Shown here piece by piece: positions 26,798-36,225 of a stretch of 64,000 nt of DNA. The notes beneath the pieces are model-generated. The model was given only the letters and a program-made list of their open reading frames with translations, was not told the origin of the DNA and made no database searches. The DNA is taken from positions 744,001 through 808,000 of the forward strand of contig NZ_FOUX01000003.1 in assembly GCF_900114995.1 (NCBI RefSeq). Direction: 5' to 3'. The DNA comes from Chitinophaga sp. YR627. GTDB taxonomy: Bacteria; Bacteroidota; Bacteroidia; Chitinophagales; Chitinophagaceae. Numbering within the stretch: the stretch's first letter is position 1; the number at the start of each line of letters is the position of its first letter. Both the position numbers and the translations under genes were made by a program.

Positions 26798-28591
26798 TTA
26801 CCAGGCGTATTTATTTTCTGCGATTAATTTATCGGCTATACGTCTGCGTGCATCCCTTGTGTTAAAGGGAGCCGTTTTAGTAAAGCGTTTGATACCAAGC
26901 AGCATCATACGTTGTTCATCACCGCTGCCGAATGAATTGATCGCATCTTTTCCGTATTTGTTGATACGGTCAGCCGCGTCATTGATGTAGGTACGAACGA
27001 TGTCAGCCTGCAATGCATTGACTGTTTCTCCTTCGAGTTCTATGCGTTTCAGGAGACGTAACAGGGCGCTTTCAGCGGCGAATGTTTCAATCGCCATATC
27101 AGCAATGTTCATGAGTATTTCCTGTTCATTCTGGAGGTTCTGCATGAGTTTTTGTACGGCGCCACCTGCTACCAGTAAGATCGCTTTTTTGAAGTTGGCG
27201 ACCACTTTCTTTTCGGCAGCAAAAGGTGTTTCGTCTTCGCTACCGAAATCAGGAATGCTCATGAGTTCCTTCATTACATTCATAGCAGGATTCATGAGAT
27301 CGAGACGGCCTTTTAAAGCGCGTTTCAGGGTCATGTCCAGGGCCAGGAGACGGTTGATCTCGTTGGTGCCTTCGAATATGCGGTTGATACGGCTGTCACG
27401 GTATGCTTTGGAAATAACGTATTCATCACTGAATCCGTTACCACCGTGAATCTGTACGCCTTCATCCACGGAAAAGTCCAGCGCTTCAGAACCCGCCACT
27501 TTCAGGATGGCGCATTCTACGGCATATTCTTCAGCAGCGCCCAGCAGGGCTTCTGCGAATGGTTTGCCGGCAGCGATGAGTTCTTTTTCTTTATCGTCAA
27601 TGAGTTGTGCGGTGCGGTACAGGGCTGACTCGCATACCCAGTTCCGGATCACCATTTCACCCAGTTTATGTTTGATAGCGCCGAAATTGGCGATCGGTTG
27701 TTTGAACTGTTCGCGGGTATTGGCATACTGTACGGTGATGGTGGTGACGTTTTTAGCAGCACCCACAGCGGCAGCACAGAGTTTCAAACGGCCAATGTTC
27801 AGGATATTAAAGGCGATCAGGTGACCTTTACCGATTTCGCCGAGTACATTTTCCACGGGTACCTGGGCATCCTGGAAATAGATCTGCCTGGTGGAAGATC
27901 CTTTGATCCCCATTTTATGTTCTTCCGCTCCCAGGGTAAAACCAGGGGTGTCTTTATCAACGATAAATGCGGTGAACTGTTCTCCGTCGATCTTTGCGAA
28001 TACGGTGAATACGTCAGCAAAGCCGGAGTTGGTGATCCAGCATTTCTGGCCGTTCAGTATATAGAATTTTCCATCTGCGGACAGTTTCGCCGTTGTTTTG
28101 GCGCTGAGTGCATCTGAACCGGAGTTAGGTTCGGTCAGTGCGTAAGCACCCTTCATTTGTCCGCTGCCAAGGAAAGGAATGTATTTCTGTTTCTGGGCTT
28201 CCGTACCGAAGTACAGGATAGGGAGAGAACCGATACCCGTGTGTGCCGCCATTGCTACGGAGAAGGAGTGGCCGGCGCCAAGGGCTTCATTGATCAGGGT
28301 AGCTGTGACGAAGTCTTTTCCCAGTCCGCCGTATTCTTCCGGAAATGCGGCGCCCAGCAGGCCGAGTTCACCCGCTTTATCCAGCAGGGAAGGCATGAGT
28401 CCTTCTTCCAGTTTATCAATACGGTCCAGTACGGGAGAAACTTCTTTGGTTACAAACTGCTCTGCCATTTCTCTGATCATACGTTGTTCTTCAGAGAAAT
28501 CTTCCGGGGTAAAGACTTCGTTGGCAGGGGTTTCTTTTACGAGGAATTCCACGCCTTTCAGGGCGTGTTTGTTATCAACTGTAGCGTCCAT
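26798..28591 (-). CDS. Acyl-CoA dehydrogenase with C-terminal extension (VLCAD-like)
   Basis: This is a flavoprotein of 597 residues for the first step of beta-oxidation. The acyl-CoA dehydrogenase core (about 30-420) has YALTEPNSGSDA, the flavin region WITNSGFADVFTVFAK and RINRIFEGTNEINR with the catalytic Glu. The ~170-residue C-terminal extension is typical of very-long-chain type enzymes and of Bacteroidota paralogues. It is divergent from the alpha/beta hydrolase gene at 28664 and has no adjacent thiolase or hydratase. Chain length cannot be told from the sequence. Confidence 0.92.
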   Translation of the reverse strand: MDATVDNKHALKGVEFLVKETPANEVFTPEDFSEEQRMIREMAEQFVTKEVSPVLDRIDKLEEGLMPSLLDKAGELGLLGAAFPEEYGGLGKDFVTATLINEALGAGHSFSVAMAAHTGIGSLPILYFGTEAQKQKYIPFLGSGQMKGAYALTEPNSGSDALSAKTTAKLSADGKFYILNGQKCWITNSGFADVFTVFAKIDGEQFTAFIVDKDTPGFTLGAEEHKMGIKGSSTRQIYFQDAQVPVENVLGEIGKGHLIAFNILNIGRLKLCAAAVGAAKNVTTITVQYANTREQFKQPIANFGAIKHKLGEMVIRNWVCESALYRTAQLIDDKEKELIAAGKPFAEALLGAAEEYAVECAILKVAGSEALDFSVDEGVQIHGGNGFSDEYVISKAYRDSRINRIFEGTNEINRLLALDMTLKRALKGRLDLMNPAMNVMKELMSIPDFGSEDETPFAAEKKVVANFKKAILLVAGGAVQKLMQNLQNEQEILMNIADMAIETFAAESALLRLLKRIELEGETVNALQADIVRTYINDAADRINKYGKDAINSFGSGDEQRMMLLGIKRFTKTAPFNTRDARRRIADKLIAENKYAW

Positions 28592-28651
28592 CCTGAATTT
28601 TTTTTGGTCCTATTGTAATTTACTTGTTTTAGTGCAAACGGCAAAAGTTGA

Positions 28652-28659
28652 TACATTTG
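28652..28659 (+). promoter_or_regulatory. -7 promoter box 4 bases before an ATG
   Basis: TACATTTG ends 4 bases before the ATG at 28664. This predicts a leaderless transcript for the alpha/beta hydrolase gene. No TTTG was found at the -33 distance. Confidence 0.5.
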
Positions 28660-28663
28660 TAAC

Positions 28664-29467
28664 ATGTCGTCCTTTTTCCTGCCATATCTGAAAAGCCGTT
28701 TTCATACCATTAGTGATGGAACAGGAGAGGAATTGCTGATATGTTTACATGGTTTCGGAGAGAATGCAGAGAGTTTCAGCCGATTACATTATACCCTGGG
28801 AGGGTACTTTACTATCGTGTCACTCGACTTGCCACTGCATGGAGCAACTGAGTGGAAGGAGGAACGGCCTTTTTCTATGGATGATCTGAAAGCAGTAATA
28901 TTACTCATTCTGCAACATTACCGCTTTAAGACCTTTTCCCTGATGGGATATAGTATGGGAGGACGGGTGTCCCTCTGTGTTGTGCAGTTACTGGCCGAAA
29001 GGATCGACCGGCTTTACCTGCTGGCGCCGGACGGACTAAAGGATAACCGCTGGCATATGTTTGCTACACAGACTGGTTTAGGTAACAGATTGTTTAAACA
29101 TTGTACGTACCATCCACAGTTATTTTTCGGGTTGCTGCACACCTGGCGATCTTTACGTTTCATCAGCAGAGGACTGCACAAATTCACTTTCAACAGTATG
29201 AACACGCTGGAAAAGCGGGAGAGGGTGTATTTTGTGTGGACGTGTATGGGGCAGATGATGCCGGACCGGGAATTGTGTAAACAGCAGCTGAAAAAATACC
29301 GTATCAGTACACTGCTGCTTTTCGGGAAATATGACCGCGTTATTCCTCCCGTATTAGGCATGCGTTTTATGGACGGTACATTCCCCTGTGAAATGCAGGT
29401 GCTGGAAAGAGGACACCAGCTGATCAGTGAAGATGCTGCGGAGGTGATCCGGGCATATAGTTTTTAA
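28664..29467 (+). CDS. Alpha/beta-fold hydrolase
   Basis: This is a 267-residue alpha/beta hydrolase. The oxyanion segment LLICLHGFGEN, the nucleophile elbow GYSMGG (Ser), the acid strand LLLFGKYDRVIPP and the terminal His in RGHQLIS complete the usual triad layout. The substrate is unknown. It begins just after a TACATTTG promoter box and reads away from the acyl-CoA dehydrogenase gene. The next gene, a GT2 glycosyltransferase, is 51 bases downstream, so they may share a transcript. Confidence 0.88.
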   Translation: MSSFFLPYLKSRFHTISDGTGEELLICLHGFGENAESFSRLHYTLGGYFTIVSLDLPLHGATEWKEERPFSMDDLKAVILLILQHYRFKTFSLMGYSMGGRVSLCVVQLLAERIDRLYLLAPDGLKDNRWHMFATQTGLGNRLFKHCTYHPQLFFGLLHTWRSLRFISRGLHKFTFNSMNTLEKRERVYFVWTCMGQMMPDRELCKQQLKKYRISTLLLFGKYDRVIPPVLGMRFMDGTFPCEMQVLERGHQLISEDAAEVIRAYSF

Positions 29468-29518
29468 TCAATCAACAACAACATACCATCCGCTGCGGAC
29501 TACACCAGTCGCGGCCTA

Positions 29519-30673
29519 ATGAAGCAGTATATGTACATTATTCTATCGATCTTGTCTCTGTTGGGTATTATTTATGGTTATCTGATGTTTCGTTATGGAG
29601 AGGGCTGGAAAAAGCTGCAGTCTTTCAAGCCTGTTAACCCGATCAGCGGCCGCACAAAAGTCACCGTAATCATTCCTGCCAGAGATGAGGAAGATAATCT
29701 GCCGCCCCTTTTACAGTCATTAAAAGCACAGACCTATCCGGCTGAATTGTTTGAGGTGATTGTGATCGATGATTTTTCTACAGATGGTACTGCGGAAGCA
29801 GTGCGTAATTTCCCGGCATCCAATGTGCGTTTGTTACAACTGAGTCAGCACCTGAGCGCAGAACAGCGACTCAATTCCTATAAGAAAAAAGCCATTGAAA
29901 TGGCGGTGGAACGTGCAACCGGAGATATCATTATGACAACAGATGCGGATTGTGAAATGGGACCGGAGTGGATCATGCGGATGGTACAGTTTTATGAAAC
30001 CTATCAGCCTAAATTTATCGCGGCACCTGTGAGTTTCCATAAAGAAGATAACTTCTTCAAAGCTTTACAGTCACTGGATTTTATGACCATGCAGGGCATC
30101 ACAGGAGCGCTGGCAGCCTTAAAATCAGGAACCATGTGTAATGGCGCTAACCTGGCATATGAGCGGAAGGTGTTTTATGAGGTAGGCGGATTCAAGGGGA
30201 TTGATAATATCGCTTCGGGAGATGATATGCTGCTTATGTTTAAGATCTATCGCGCTTATCCTGAAGGCGTGCTTTATATGAAAACAAAAGATGCGATCGT
30301 GCGTACACTACCGGTAGATACGTTCAGGGCGTTTATGAACCAGCGTATCCGCTGGTCTTCCAAAGCAGATAAGTATGACGATAAACGACTGATATGGGTG
30401 CTGGCGCTGGTTTATTTCTGGAATGTAGGTATCCTGCTGGCTGGTATTGCCGCACTGTTCATTCCGGTATTACGCCTGTGGATGCTGGGGCTGCTGATCT
30501 ATAAAGTGCTGGTGGAATTCTATTTCCTGATACCGGTAGCACGTTTCTTTGATAAAACATCACTGTTATCGCGGTTTATACCCGGACAGTTATTCCATAT
30601 TCCTTACATTGTAGTAGCGGGTTGGTTGGGCAAGTTTGGTTCTTATCAGTGGAAAGGCAGAAAAGTTAAATAG
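29519..30673 (+). CDS. Family 2 glycosyltransferase, membrane bound
   Basis: This is a 384-residue GT2 enzyme with an N-terminal membrane helix (about 5-24), a GT-A domain (about 45-290) and two C-terminal membrane segments (about 300-350). Visible motifs are VIIPARDEEDNLPPLLQSL, VIDDFSTDGT, TTDADCEMG (the DxD-like site) and QRIRWSSKADKY (the Q/RxxRW motif of processive types). The sugar and acceptor are not known. Its stop is 4 bases from the start of the ABC permease gene. Confidence 0.9.
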   Translation: MKQYMYIILSILSLLGIIYGYLMFRYGEGWKKLQSFKPVNPISGRTKVTVIIPARDEEDNLPPLLQSLKAQTYPAELFEVIVIDDFSTDGTAEAVRNFPASNVRLLQLSQHLSAEQRLNSYKKKAIEMAVERATGDIIMTTDADCEMGPEWIMRMVQFYETYQPKFIAAPVSFHKEDNFFKALQSLDFMTMQGITGALAALKSGTMCNGANLAYERKVFYEVGGFKGIDNIASGDDMLLMFKIYRAYPEGVLYMKTKDAIVRTLPVDTFRAFMNQRIRWSSKADKYDDKRLIWVLALVYFWNVGILLAGIAALFIPVLRLWMLGLLIYKVLVEFYFLIPVARFFDKTSLLSRFIPGQLFHIPYIVVAGWLGKFGSYQWKGRKVK

Positions 30674-30677
30674 CAGT

Positions 30678-31823
30678 ATGTCTCTCAGTAACAGCAATAC
30701 TTCTTTTGGCCGTCAGGCCTGGAAACGCCTGCGGCGCAATAAAGGCGCTGTAGCAGGAATGCTGTTGATCATACTGGCGATTATCGTCAGTATACTGGCA
30801 TATATCATTGCGCCGGATGGTACACCTTATGCAAACCGGATGCTGCTGGAAGCAGGCGGACAAAAGCCTGGTTTTCACCTGCGCCTGCTGGCATTAAAAC
30901 AGGACAGGGAGTTGAGCCGTGTGGGCTTCTTTTCCCGTCTGATGAACGGGCAACAGGATACGCTGAGTTATATACCTATCCGTGACTGGCATTTTCAGGG
31001 AGATTCAGTGGTGGTGGACCGGTACCTGGATGAAGAAGAGACGGCCCGGGAAAAATATAGCCTGAGCCGGGTATTATTTGCAAAAGAACTACCGGTGGGA
31101 GACCATCTAAAAGAATGGCAGGAGGCAGTCAGGACACAGCACATACAGGAACGAACCTATCGGCTGGGAACAGATAAATTCGGCCGGGATATTCTGAGCC
31201 GTCTGCTGGTAGGAACAAGGGTAAGTCTGAGCGTAGGCTGTATTGCGGTGATCATTTCCCTGACCATAGGTATCTTCCTGGGGGCAATAGCTGGTTATTT
31301 CCGGGGAGTGACAGATGATGTAGTGATGTGGGGGGTGAATGTGATATGGTCGGTGCCTACCTTGTTGCTGGTATTTGCTATTACCCTGGCTTTGGGGAAG
31401 GGATTCTGGCAGGTGTTTATCGCGGTCGGACTGACCATGTGGGTGAATGTGGCCAGGATCATCCGGGGGCAGGTGCTGGCTTTGCGGGAACTGCCTTTTA
31501 TAGAAGCGACAAAAGCGCTGGGGTATGGACATAGCCGTACAATTGTGCGGCATATATTACCGAATATCCTGGGACCGGTGATGGTCGTGGCGGCAGGCAA
31601 TTTTGCAACCGCTATCGTGATAGAGGCCGGCTTGAGTTTTCTGGGGGTGGGGGTACAACCACCACAACCCTCCTGGGGACTGATGATCAAGGAAAATTAC
31701 AACTTTATCATCACCCATAACCCAATGCTTGCATTAATTCCGGGGCTGGCGATTATGGTCATGGTATTGGCGTTTAATCTGTTAGGAAACGGACTGCGGG
31801 ATGCAATGGATGTAAGGCAGTGA
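30678..31823 (+). CDS. ABC-transporter permease, DppC/OppC type
   Basis: This is a 381-residue inner-membrane permease of the peptide/nickel (OppC/DppC) class. A first membrane helix is followed by a ~100-residue insertion before the core GTDKFGRDILSRLLVGTRVSLSVG. The core carries the EAA-type loop FIEATKALGYGHSRTIVRHILPN and FLGVGVQPPQPSWG. The ATG at 30678 is chosen because it follows the preceding stop by 4 bases; an earlier in-frame start would overlap the GT2 gene. No OppA, OppB, OppD or OppF gene is adjacent, so the partners must be elsewhere. Confidence 0.88.
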   Translation: MSLSNSNTSFGRQAWKRLRRNKGAVAGMLLIILAIIVSILAYIIAPDGTPYANRMLLEAGGQKPGFHLRLLALKQDRELSRVGFFSRLMNGQQDTLSYIPIRDWHFQGDSVVVDRYLDEEETAREKYSLSRVLFAKELPVGDHLKEWQEAVRTQHIQERTYRLGTDKFGRDILSRLLVGTRVSLSVGCIAVIISLTIGIFLGAIAGYFRGVTDDVVMWGVNVIWSVPTLLLVFAITLALGKGFWQVFIAVGLTMWVNVARIIRGQVLALRELPFIEATKALGYGHSRTIVRHILPNILGPVMVVAAGNFATAIVIEAGLSFLGVGVQPPQPSWGLMIKENYNFIITHNPMLALIPGLAIMVMVLAFNLLGNGLRDAMDVRQ

Positions 31824-31879
31824 ACACTTGGATCGCATTATAAAAACAGTTAATTTTACTTTATCCATAATTTTTTACT

Positions 31880-32302
31880 ATGCCTTTGAAATCATATCTC
31901 TTTATTGTACTGGCTTTCCTCGGGCTGACATTTACATCCTGTGGCAAAAAAGGAGCCGCCGAACCTAAACCGGAAGAAGAAGGCCTGAAAGTATCGCTGG
32001 AAAACGTAGCAGAAGGTCAGTATACCGCTGCTCCCGGCGAGAGTTATACCTTCCAGGTAAAAGTTTCTTCCAAAATGCCTGAAAAAGGCGTCAATGTTAA
32101 AGTAGACGTTATTACTGATCCGGGTGGTATTGTATTCCCACAGAATCCGGTAGCGCCTTCCAAAGACAGTGTTATCAATGTGACACTGATAGGACTGGAG
32201 CCGATCCGTACGGTGAAGGTAACGATCACGATCACATCTGAAGGAAATGACAAGAATACTGTTGTCAAGACTTTCTGGATTACCAATAAGTCAGAGGAGT
32301 AA
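31880..32302 (+). CDS. Hypothetical lipoprotein
   Basis: This is a 140-residue lipoprotein with a lipobox FTSC (Cys21) after a short hydrophobic signal. The rest is beta-rich, resembling an Ig-like or CARDB-type fold, with no catalytic motif. A stem-loop lies about 30 bases after the stop. I do not recognise the family. Confidence 0.7.
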   Translation: MPLKSYLFIVLAFLGLTFTSCGKKGAAEPKPEEEGLKVSLENVAEGQYTAAPGESYTFQVKVSSKMPEKGVNVKVDVITDPGGIVFPQNPVAPSKDSVINVTLIGLEPIRTVKVTITITSEGNDKNTVVKTFWITNKSEE

Positions 32303-32333
32303 TGTTAATATAATATCAGACTTAAGATATCAG

Positions 32334-32380
32334 ATAAAAGCCGGATCCGCTACCAATAAGGGTCCGGCTTTTATTTTGAG
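32334..32380 (+). terminator. Terminator after the hypothetical lipoprotein gene
   Basis: ATAAAAGCCGGA (32334-32345) and TCCGGCTTTTAT (32363-32374) pair and are followed by TTTG. Confidence 0.75.
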
Positions 32381-32521
32381 TCCTGGACGAACAAGCGGCG
32401 AATTAGTGACGAATCTGCGACGAATAAGCGTTATGAAAGCAAAAGTGGTGAATCCCAATTTTTTAATACTATTTTAACTGCCATAGCAGGTAATTATCTC
32501 TGTGTAGTCTTTATTTCTTTC

Positions 32522-32530
32522 TAGTTTTGC
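32522..32530 (+). promoter_or_regulatory. -7 promoter box of the GT4 gene
   Basis: TAGTTTTGC matches TAnnTTTG(C), 26 bases before the ATG at 32557. Confidence 0.5.
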
Positions 32531-32556
32531 ACCTTGCAGAATAAGCAGCCAAATTT

Positions 32557-33651
32557 ATGCGTATAGGAGTGAATGCTTCCTGTGTACTGCAGGATACGCC
32601 TGCTGACACAGGTAATATAGCCAGGGATTTATTGTTAGGACTATGTAACCATCATCCGGAACACCAGTTTATCCTCTTCTTTGATCAGGACCCGTCAGCT
32701 GCCATACAATGGCCGGGTAATGTGACGACTGTTGTGATACCCCTCAGCGGGACACAGGCATGGCGTCGTTATCTGTGGCTGGAGTGGAAGCTGGTCAGTG
32801 CCATGAAGAAACAGCAACTGGATCTGTTCCTGGGATTGGATGGGCAGTTGCCTTTAAGAAACAAAATACCAGCTCAGCTGTTGATCAGCGACATGGGCTT
32901 TTTACATGGAGCAGTAGGTATACCGGCTACAGAACAGCGGTTTTTACAGAAAAACCTGATTAAATACATCAGGCAGGCTAAAAAAGTGATCGTACTGTCC
33001 AACACGCTGGAAAAGGACGTATTACAGTATGCACCTGAAGCTGCCGGGAAGGTGACAGTGCTGAAACCAGCAGTAGATGCAAGCTATCATCCCCTGGAAT
33101 GGGAAGCCCGTGAAGAGGTAAAGGAAACCTATGCCGGCCGGGTGGAATACTTTGCTGTGGTAGGCAGGGTGCATCCGAAGAATAACCTTATGCCGTTGCT
33201 GAAAGCATTTTCGGCTTTGAAGCGACGCCTGCATTCCAATATGAAATTATTGTTAATAGGGGGGCATACAGCAGCCGGAAATGAGATTATTGAATCACTG
33301 ACTTCCTACAAATACAGGAATGATGTGATACTGTTACCTGAGGTAGATCAGGCAGAGCTGGCCAGACTGGTAGCAGGCGCCTATGCCCTGGTTTATCCGC
33401 CCCGTTTTGAGGGGGTGGCCATGCCGGTATATGCTGCTATGCAGAGTGAGGTGCCGGTTATTGCCCTGGATGGCGCTGCTGCCAGAGAAGCAGGCGGAGA
33501 GGCTGTATTGTTTGCTGATCCGGAAAGTCTGGAAGATCTGGCAGATAAGATGTGCCTGCTGTATAAGGATGAACAGCTGCGCAGTCGCCTGCTGGGAAAT
33601 ATTAAAAAAGCGGACTGGGCTACGGCGCTGGACGTGCTAATAACAGATTAG
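32557..33651 (+). CDS. Family 4 glycosyltransferase
   Basis: This is a GT-B glycosyltransferase of 364 residues. The N-domain starts MRIGVNASCVLQ, the linker region has FAVVGRVHPKNNLMPLL, and the donor-binding segment is LVYPPRFEGVAMPVYAAMQSEVPVIALDG. This GxxEGxxMPxxEAM-like pattern is the usual GT4 sugar-nucleotide site. The sugar and acceptor are unknown. It has its own promoter box and is followed, 48 bases on, by gldC, which has its own box too. Confidence 0.9.
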   Translation: MRIGVNASCVLQDTPADTGNIARDLLLGLCNHHPEHQFILFFDQDPSAAIQWPGNVTTVVIPLSGTQAWRRYLWLEWKLVSAMKKQQLDLFLGLDGQLPLRNKIPAQLLISDMGFLHGAVGIPATEQRFLQKNLIKYIRQAKKVIVLSNTLEKDVLQYAPEAAGKVTVLKPAVDASYHPLEWEAREEVKETYAGRVEYFAVVGRVHPKNNLMPLLKAFSALKRRLHSNMKLLLIGGHTAAGNEIIESLTSYKYRNDVILLPEVDQAELARLVAGAYALVYPPRFEGVAMPVYAAMQSEVPVIALDGAAAREAGGEAVLFADPESLEDLADKMCLLYKDEQLRSRLLGNIKKADWATALDVLITD

Positions 33652-33663
33652 GCAATTAATACC

Positions 33664-33672
33664 TAAATTTGC
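33664..33672 (+). promoter_or_regulatory. -7 promoter box of gldC
   Basis: TAAATTTGC is a full TAnnTTTGC match, 27 bases before the ATG at 33700. Confidence 0.6.
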
Positions 33673-33699
33673 GGTTCTTAAAATTTGGGAACAAACATC

Positions 33700-34050
33700 A
33701 TGGGAAAGACATCTACCATACAGATTCAGGTGGGACTGGATAATGACCGGGTACCTGAGAAGATAGAATGGAGAGCAACAGACAGCTCTGAAGCGGACCG
33801 TTTCCAGGAGGCCAAAGCAATGATGGTCGCTTTCTGGGATGGTGGTGATAAAACCGCGCTGCGCATAGATTTATGGACTAAACAAATGATGGTGGATGAA
33901 ATGGCAGATTTCTTTTATCAGACCATGATGACCATGGCCGATACCTACCAGCGTGCAACTCCATACAAGGATCAGGCGGATGACCTCCGTGCTTTTGCAA
34001 AAGACTTCTTCAAGAAGTTTGAAGAAAAGCAGAAGCTGGAACAACAATAA
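33700..34050 (+). CDS. gldC: Gliding motility protein GldC
   Basis: This is a 116-residue GldC homologue, a small protein required for or aiding gliding in Flavobacterium and found widely in Bacteroidota. It has no signal peptide. The core EKIEWRATDSSEADRFQEAKAMMVAFWD and DLWTKQMMVDEMADFF is characteristic. An alternative TTG start at 33685 is in frame but less likely than the ATG at 33700. It is followed at 24 bases by the yqeY gene. No other gld genes are in the window. Confidence 0.9.
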   Translation: MGKTSTIQIQVGLDNDRVPEKIEWRATDSSEADRFQEAKAMMVAFWDGGDKTALRIDLWTKQMMVDEMADFFYQTMMTMADTYQRATPYKDQADDLRAFAKDFFKKFEEKQKLEQQ

Positions 34051-34074
34051 GCCATAACCTTAAAACAACCACAT

Positions 34075-34527
34075 ATGTCATTAGAATTAAATATCAATGC
34101 TGCTATCAAAGCAGCGATGCTGGCGAAAAGCGAAGCTGAACTGCGTGCTCTGCGCGCTATCAAAGCTGCTATATTGCTGGCTAAAACAGCAGAAGGTGGT
34201 GGGGCAGAACTGACAGAGGCTGACGAGACGAAACTCTTGCAGAAACTGGCGAAGCAAAGGAAAGACTCCCTGGAGATCTTCCGTCAGCAGAACCGTGAAG
34301 ATCTGGCAGTGAAAGAAGAAGAAGAGCTGGTAGTGATCGAAAGATATCTGCCTAAGCAGATGGATGAGGCGGAACTGAAAGCCGTTATAACTGAGATCAT
34401 CGCAACAACAGGCGCCAGTTCACCTGCCGATATGGGTAAGGTGATGGGTGTAGCTTCCAAACAACTGGCCGGCAAGGCTGATGGTAAAGCTATTTCCACA
34501 ATGGTGAAAGAGTTGTTAGCCAAATAA
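34075..34527 (+). CDS. yqeY: GatB/YqeY domain protein
   Basis: This is a 150-residue helical YqeY protein, homologous to the tail of the GatB subunit of tRNA amidotransferase. Typical segments are AELRALRAIKAAILLAKT, VVIERYLPKQMDEAEL and DMGKVMGVASKQLAGKADGKAIS. Free-standing YqeY proteins may bind tRNA, but the role is not settled. It lies between gldC and cvpA. Confidence 0.9.
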   Translation: MSLELNINAAIKAAMLAKSEAELRALRAIKAAILLAKTAEGGGAELTEADETKLLQKLAKQRKDSLEIFRQQNREDLAVKEEEELVVIERYLPKQMDEAELKAVITEIIATTGASSPADMGKVMGVASKQLAGKADGKAISTMVKELLAK

Positions 34528-34612
34528 TTGCAGCAGCAGGACCGGTGTCGGCAGATCGTAAACGGATAAGCAGACCGGTCCTGTTCTTTCCCTTCTTTAT
34601 CCTATTGAAATC

Positions 34613-35155
34613 ATGGGCATTGACATAGTTTTTGCTATCCTGATGGTATTAGCCATTTATAAAGGGTACAGCCGTGGGCTGATAGTAGCCGTCTTCTCTT
34701 TTATTGCGGTGACCCTGGGACTGGCAGCCGCGTTGAAATTAACCACTGTAACGGCCCTCTATGCCCAGGAACACTGGAATATCCACACCCGGTGGTTACC
34801 TGTACTGTGCTTCATCGCGCTTTTCGTTGGCGTCGTATTTCTTGTACGGTTTGGCGCTACACTTATTCAGGCCATGGTTGAGGCTGCAATGATGGGTTGG
34901 TTAAACAAATTAGGTGGAATTATATTATATAGTGCTATCTTTATCACTGTTTATAGCATCCTGTTATGGATTGCCAATCAAATGTACTGGTTAAGCCCGG
35001 AGATAAAGATGCAATCTGTAGTATACCCCTACATAGAGCCTCTTGGTCCGGTTGTGATGAATGTATGGGGTAAAATTGTTCCCATCTTCAGGGATATGTT
35101 CGAAAATCTTCAGTCATTTTTTGACAACGCAGCTAAGGAAATACAAGCTACTTAG
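34613..35155 (+). CDS. CvpA-family membrane protein
   Basis: This is a 180-residue protein with four predicted membrane helices. The start MGIDIVFAILMVLAIYKGYSRGL is the usual CvpA N-terminus. CvpA was first linked to colicin V production; more general roles in envelope stress tolerance are reported in other bacteria. It sits 85 bases after yqeY. Confidence 0.88.
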   Translation: MGIDIVFAILMVLAIYKGYSRGLIVAVFSFIAVTLGLAAALKLTTVTALYAQEHWNIHTRWLPVLCFIALFVGVVFLVRFGATLIQAMVEAAMMGWLNKLGGIILYSAIFITVYSILLWIANQMYWLSPEIKMQSVVYPYIEPLGPVVMNVWGKIVPIFRDMFENLQSFFDNAAKEIQAT

Positions 35156-35226
35156 CTCGCTTCAAAGATTATTTGAATTAATAAAAAGAATTATTTTAGC
35201 GCAAAATTGACTTTCAAGCTTTGGCA

Positions 35227-35994
35227 ATGGTTTACGAAATAAAAACACAGGGAAAGTTTAAATTCATTGAAGAAGGAGAGGGGGAGCCTTTGGTGTTATT
35301 GCACGGTTTATTCGGTGCGATGAGCAACTTTGGCGGTCTGATTGATTACTTCCGGCACTACAATAAAGTAGTAGTACCGATTTTGCCTCTGTTTGATCTG
35401 AATATTCTGGACACTTCCGTATCAGGACTGGCGAAGTATGTGCACAAGTTCATAGAAACCATGGGGTACACCAATGTACACCTGCTTGGTAACTCCCTGG
35501 GTGGTCACGTAGGACTGGTATACCTGCTGAAACATCCGGAAGCGCATACAAAATCATTGACACTGACTGGTAGTTCCGGACTGTTTGAAAATGGTATGGG
35601 TGAAACTTACCCTAAACGTGGCGACTACGAATATATCCGTAAAAAAACGGAGCTGACATTCTATGATCCGGCAATGGCTACCAAAGAACTGGTGGACGAA
35701 GTATTCGATATTACCACCAACCGTCTGAAGGTGATCAAAATTATTACCCTGGCAAAATCCGCAATCCGTCATAACCTGGGCGAAGAACTGCGTGATATCA
35801 AAATACCTACACTGCTGGTATGGGGACTGAACGATACCGTAACACCTCCGATGGTGGGCGAGGAGTTCAAGAAACTCATTCCTAACTCAGAACTGCACTT
35901 CATTGATAAATGCGGTCACGCCCCGATGATGGAGCGTCCGGATGAATTCAACAAGATCCTGCATCCGTTCCTCGAGAAGTTGAAAAACCAGTAA
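35227..35994 (+). CDS. Alpha/beta-fold hydrolase
   Basis: This is a 255-residue alpha/beta hydrolase. The oxyanion region is LVLLHGLFGAMSNFGG, the nucleophile elbow GNSLGG, the acid strand VWGLNDTVTPP and the His in DKCGHAPMMERP. The ATG at 35227 is preferred over a TTG two codons earlier. In other Bacteroidota a gene of this type starts the conserved block leading to bamA. Its substrate is unknown. A terminator hairpin follows. Confidence 0.9.
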   Translation: MVYEIKTQGKFKFIEEGEGEPLVLLHGLFGAMSNFGGLIDYFRHYNKVVVPILPLFDLNILDTSVSGLAKYVHKFIETMGYTNVHLLGNSLGGHVGLVYLLKHPEAHTKSLTLTGSSGLFENGMGETYPKRGDYEYIRKKTELTFYDPAMATKELVDEVFDITTNRLKVIKIITLAKSAIRHNLGEELRDIKIPTLLVWGLNDTVTPPMVGEEFKKLIPNSELHFIDKCGHAPMMERPDEFNKILHPFLEKLKNQ

Positions 35995-36034
35995 AACAAC
36001 GAACTAACAAACCTTCTTGCGAATAACATTCTTA

Positions 36035-36073
36035 AAGAGGCTGTTCTCCATATGGCGGACAGCCTCTTGTTTT
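36035..36073. terminator. Terminator after the alpha/beta hydrolase gene
   Basis: AAGAGGCTGT (36035-36044) and ACAGCCTCTT (36059-36068) pair, followed by GTTTTTAT. The AGAGGCTG core also appears in the hairpin at 49450-49486. The following 150 bases hold no gene. Confidence 0.8.
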
Positions 36074-36225
36074 TATACAAAGATTCCCTGTCTCCCATGT
36101 AACAAACCATTCTAACCCAGCGTTTCGTATATAAGTAAGAGCATGTCCGTTTATCACAAATCTTTCCCATAAGGACGGCGTTCGCGATTCTTTTCTTATT
36201 ATTGTATCATAATAGCTCAAACACA

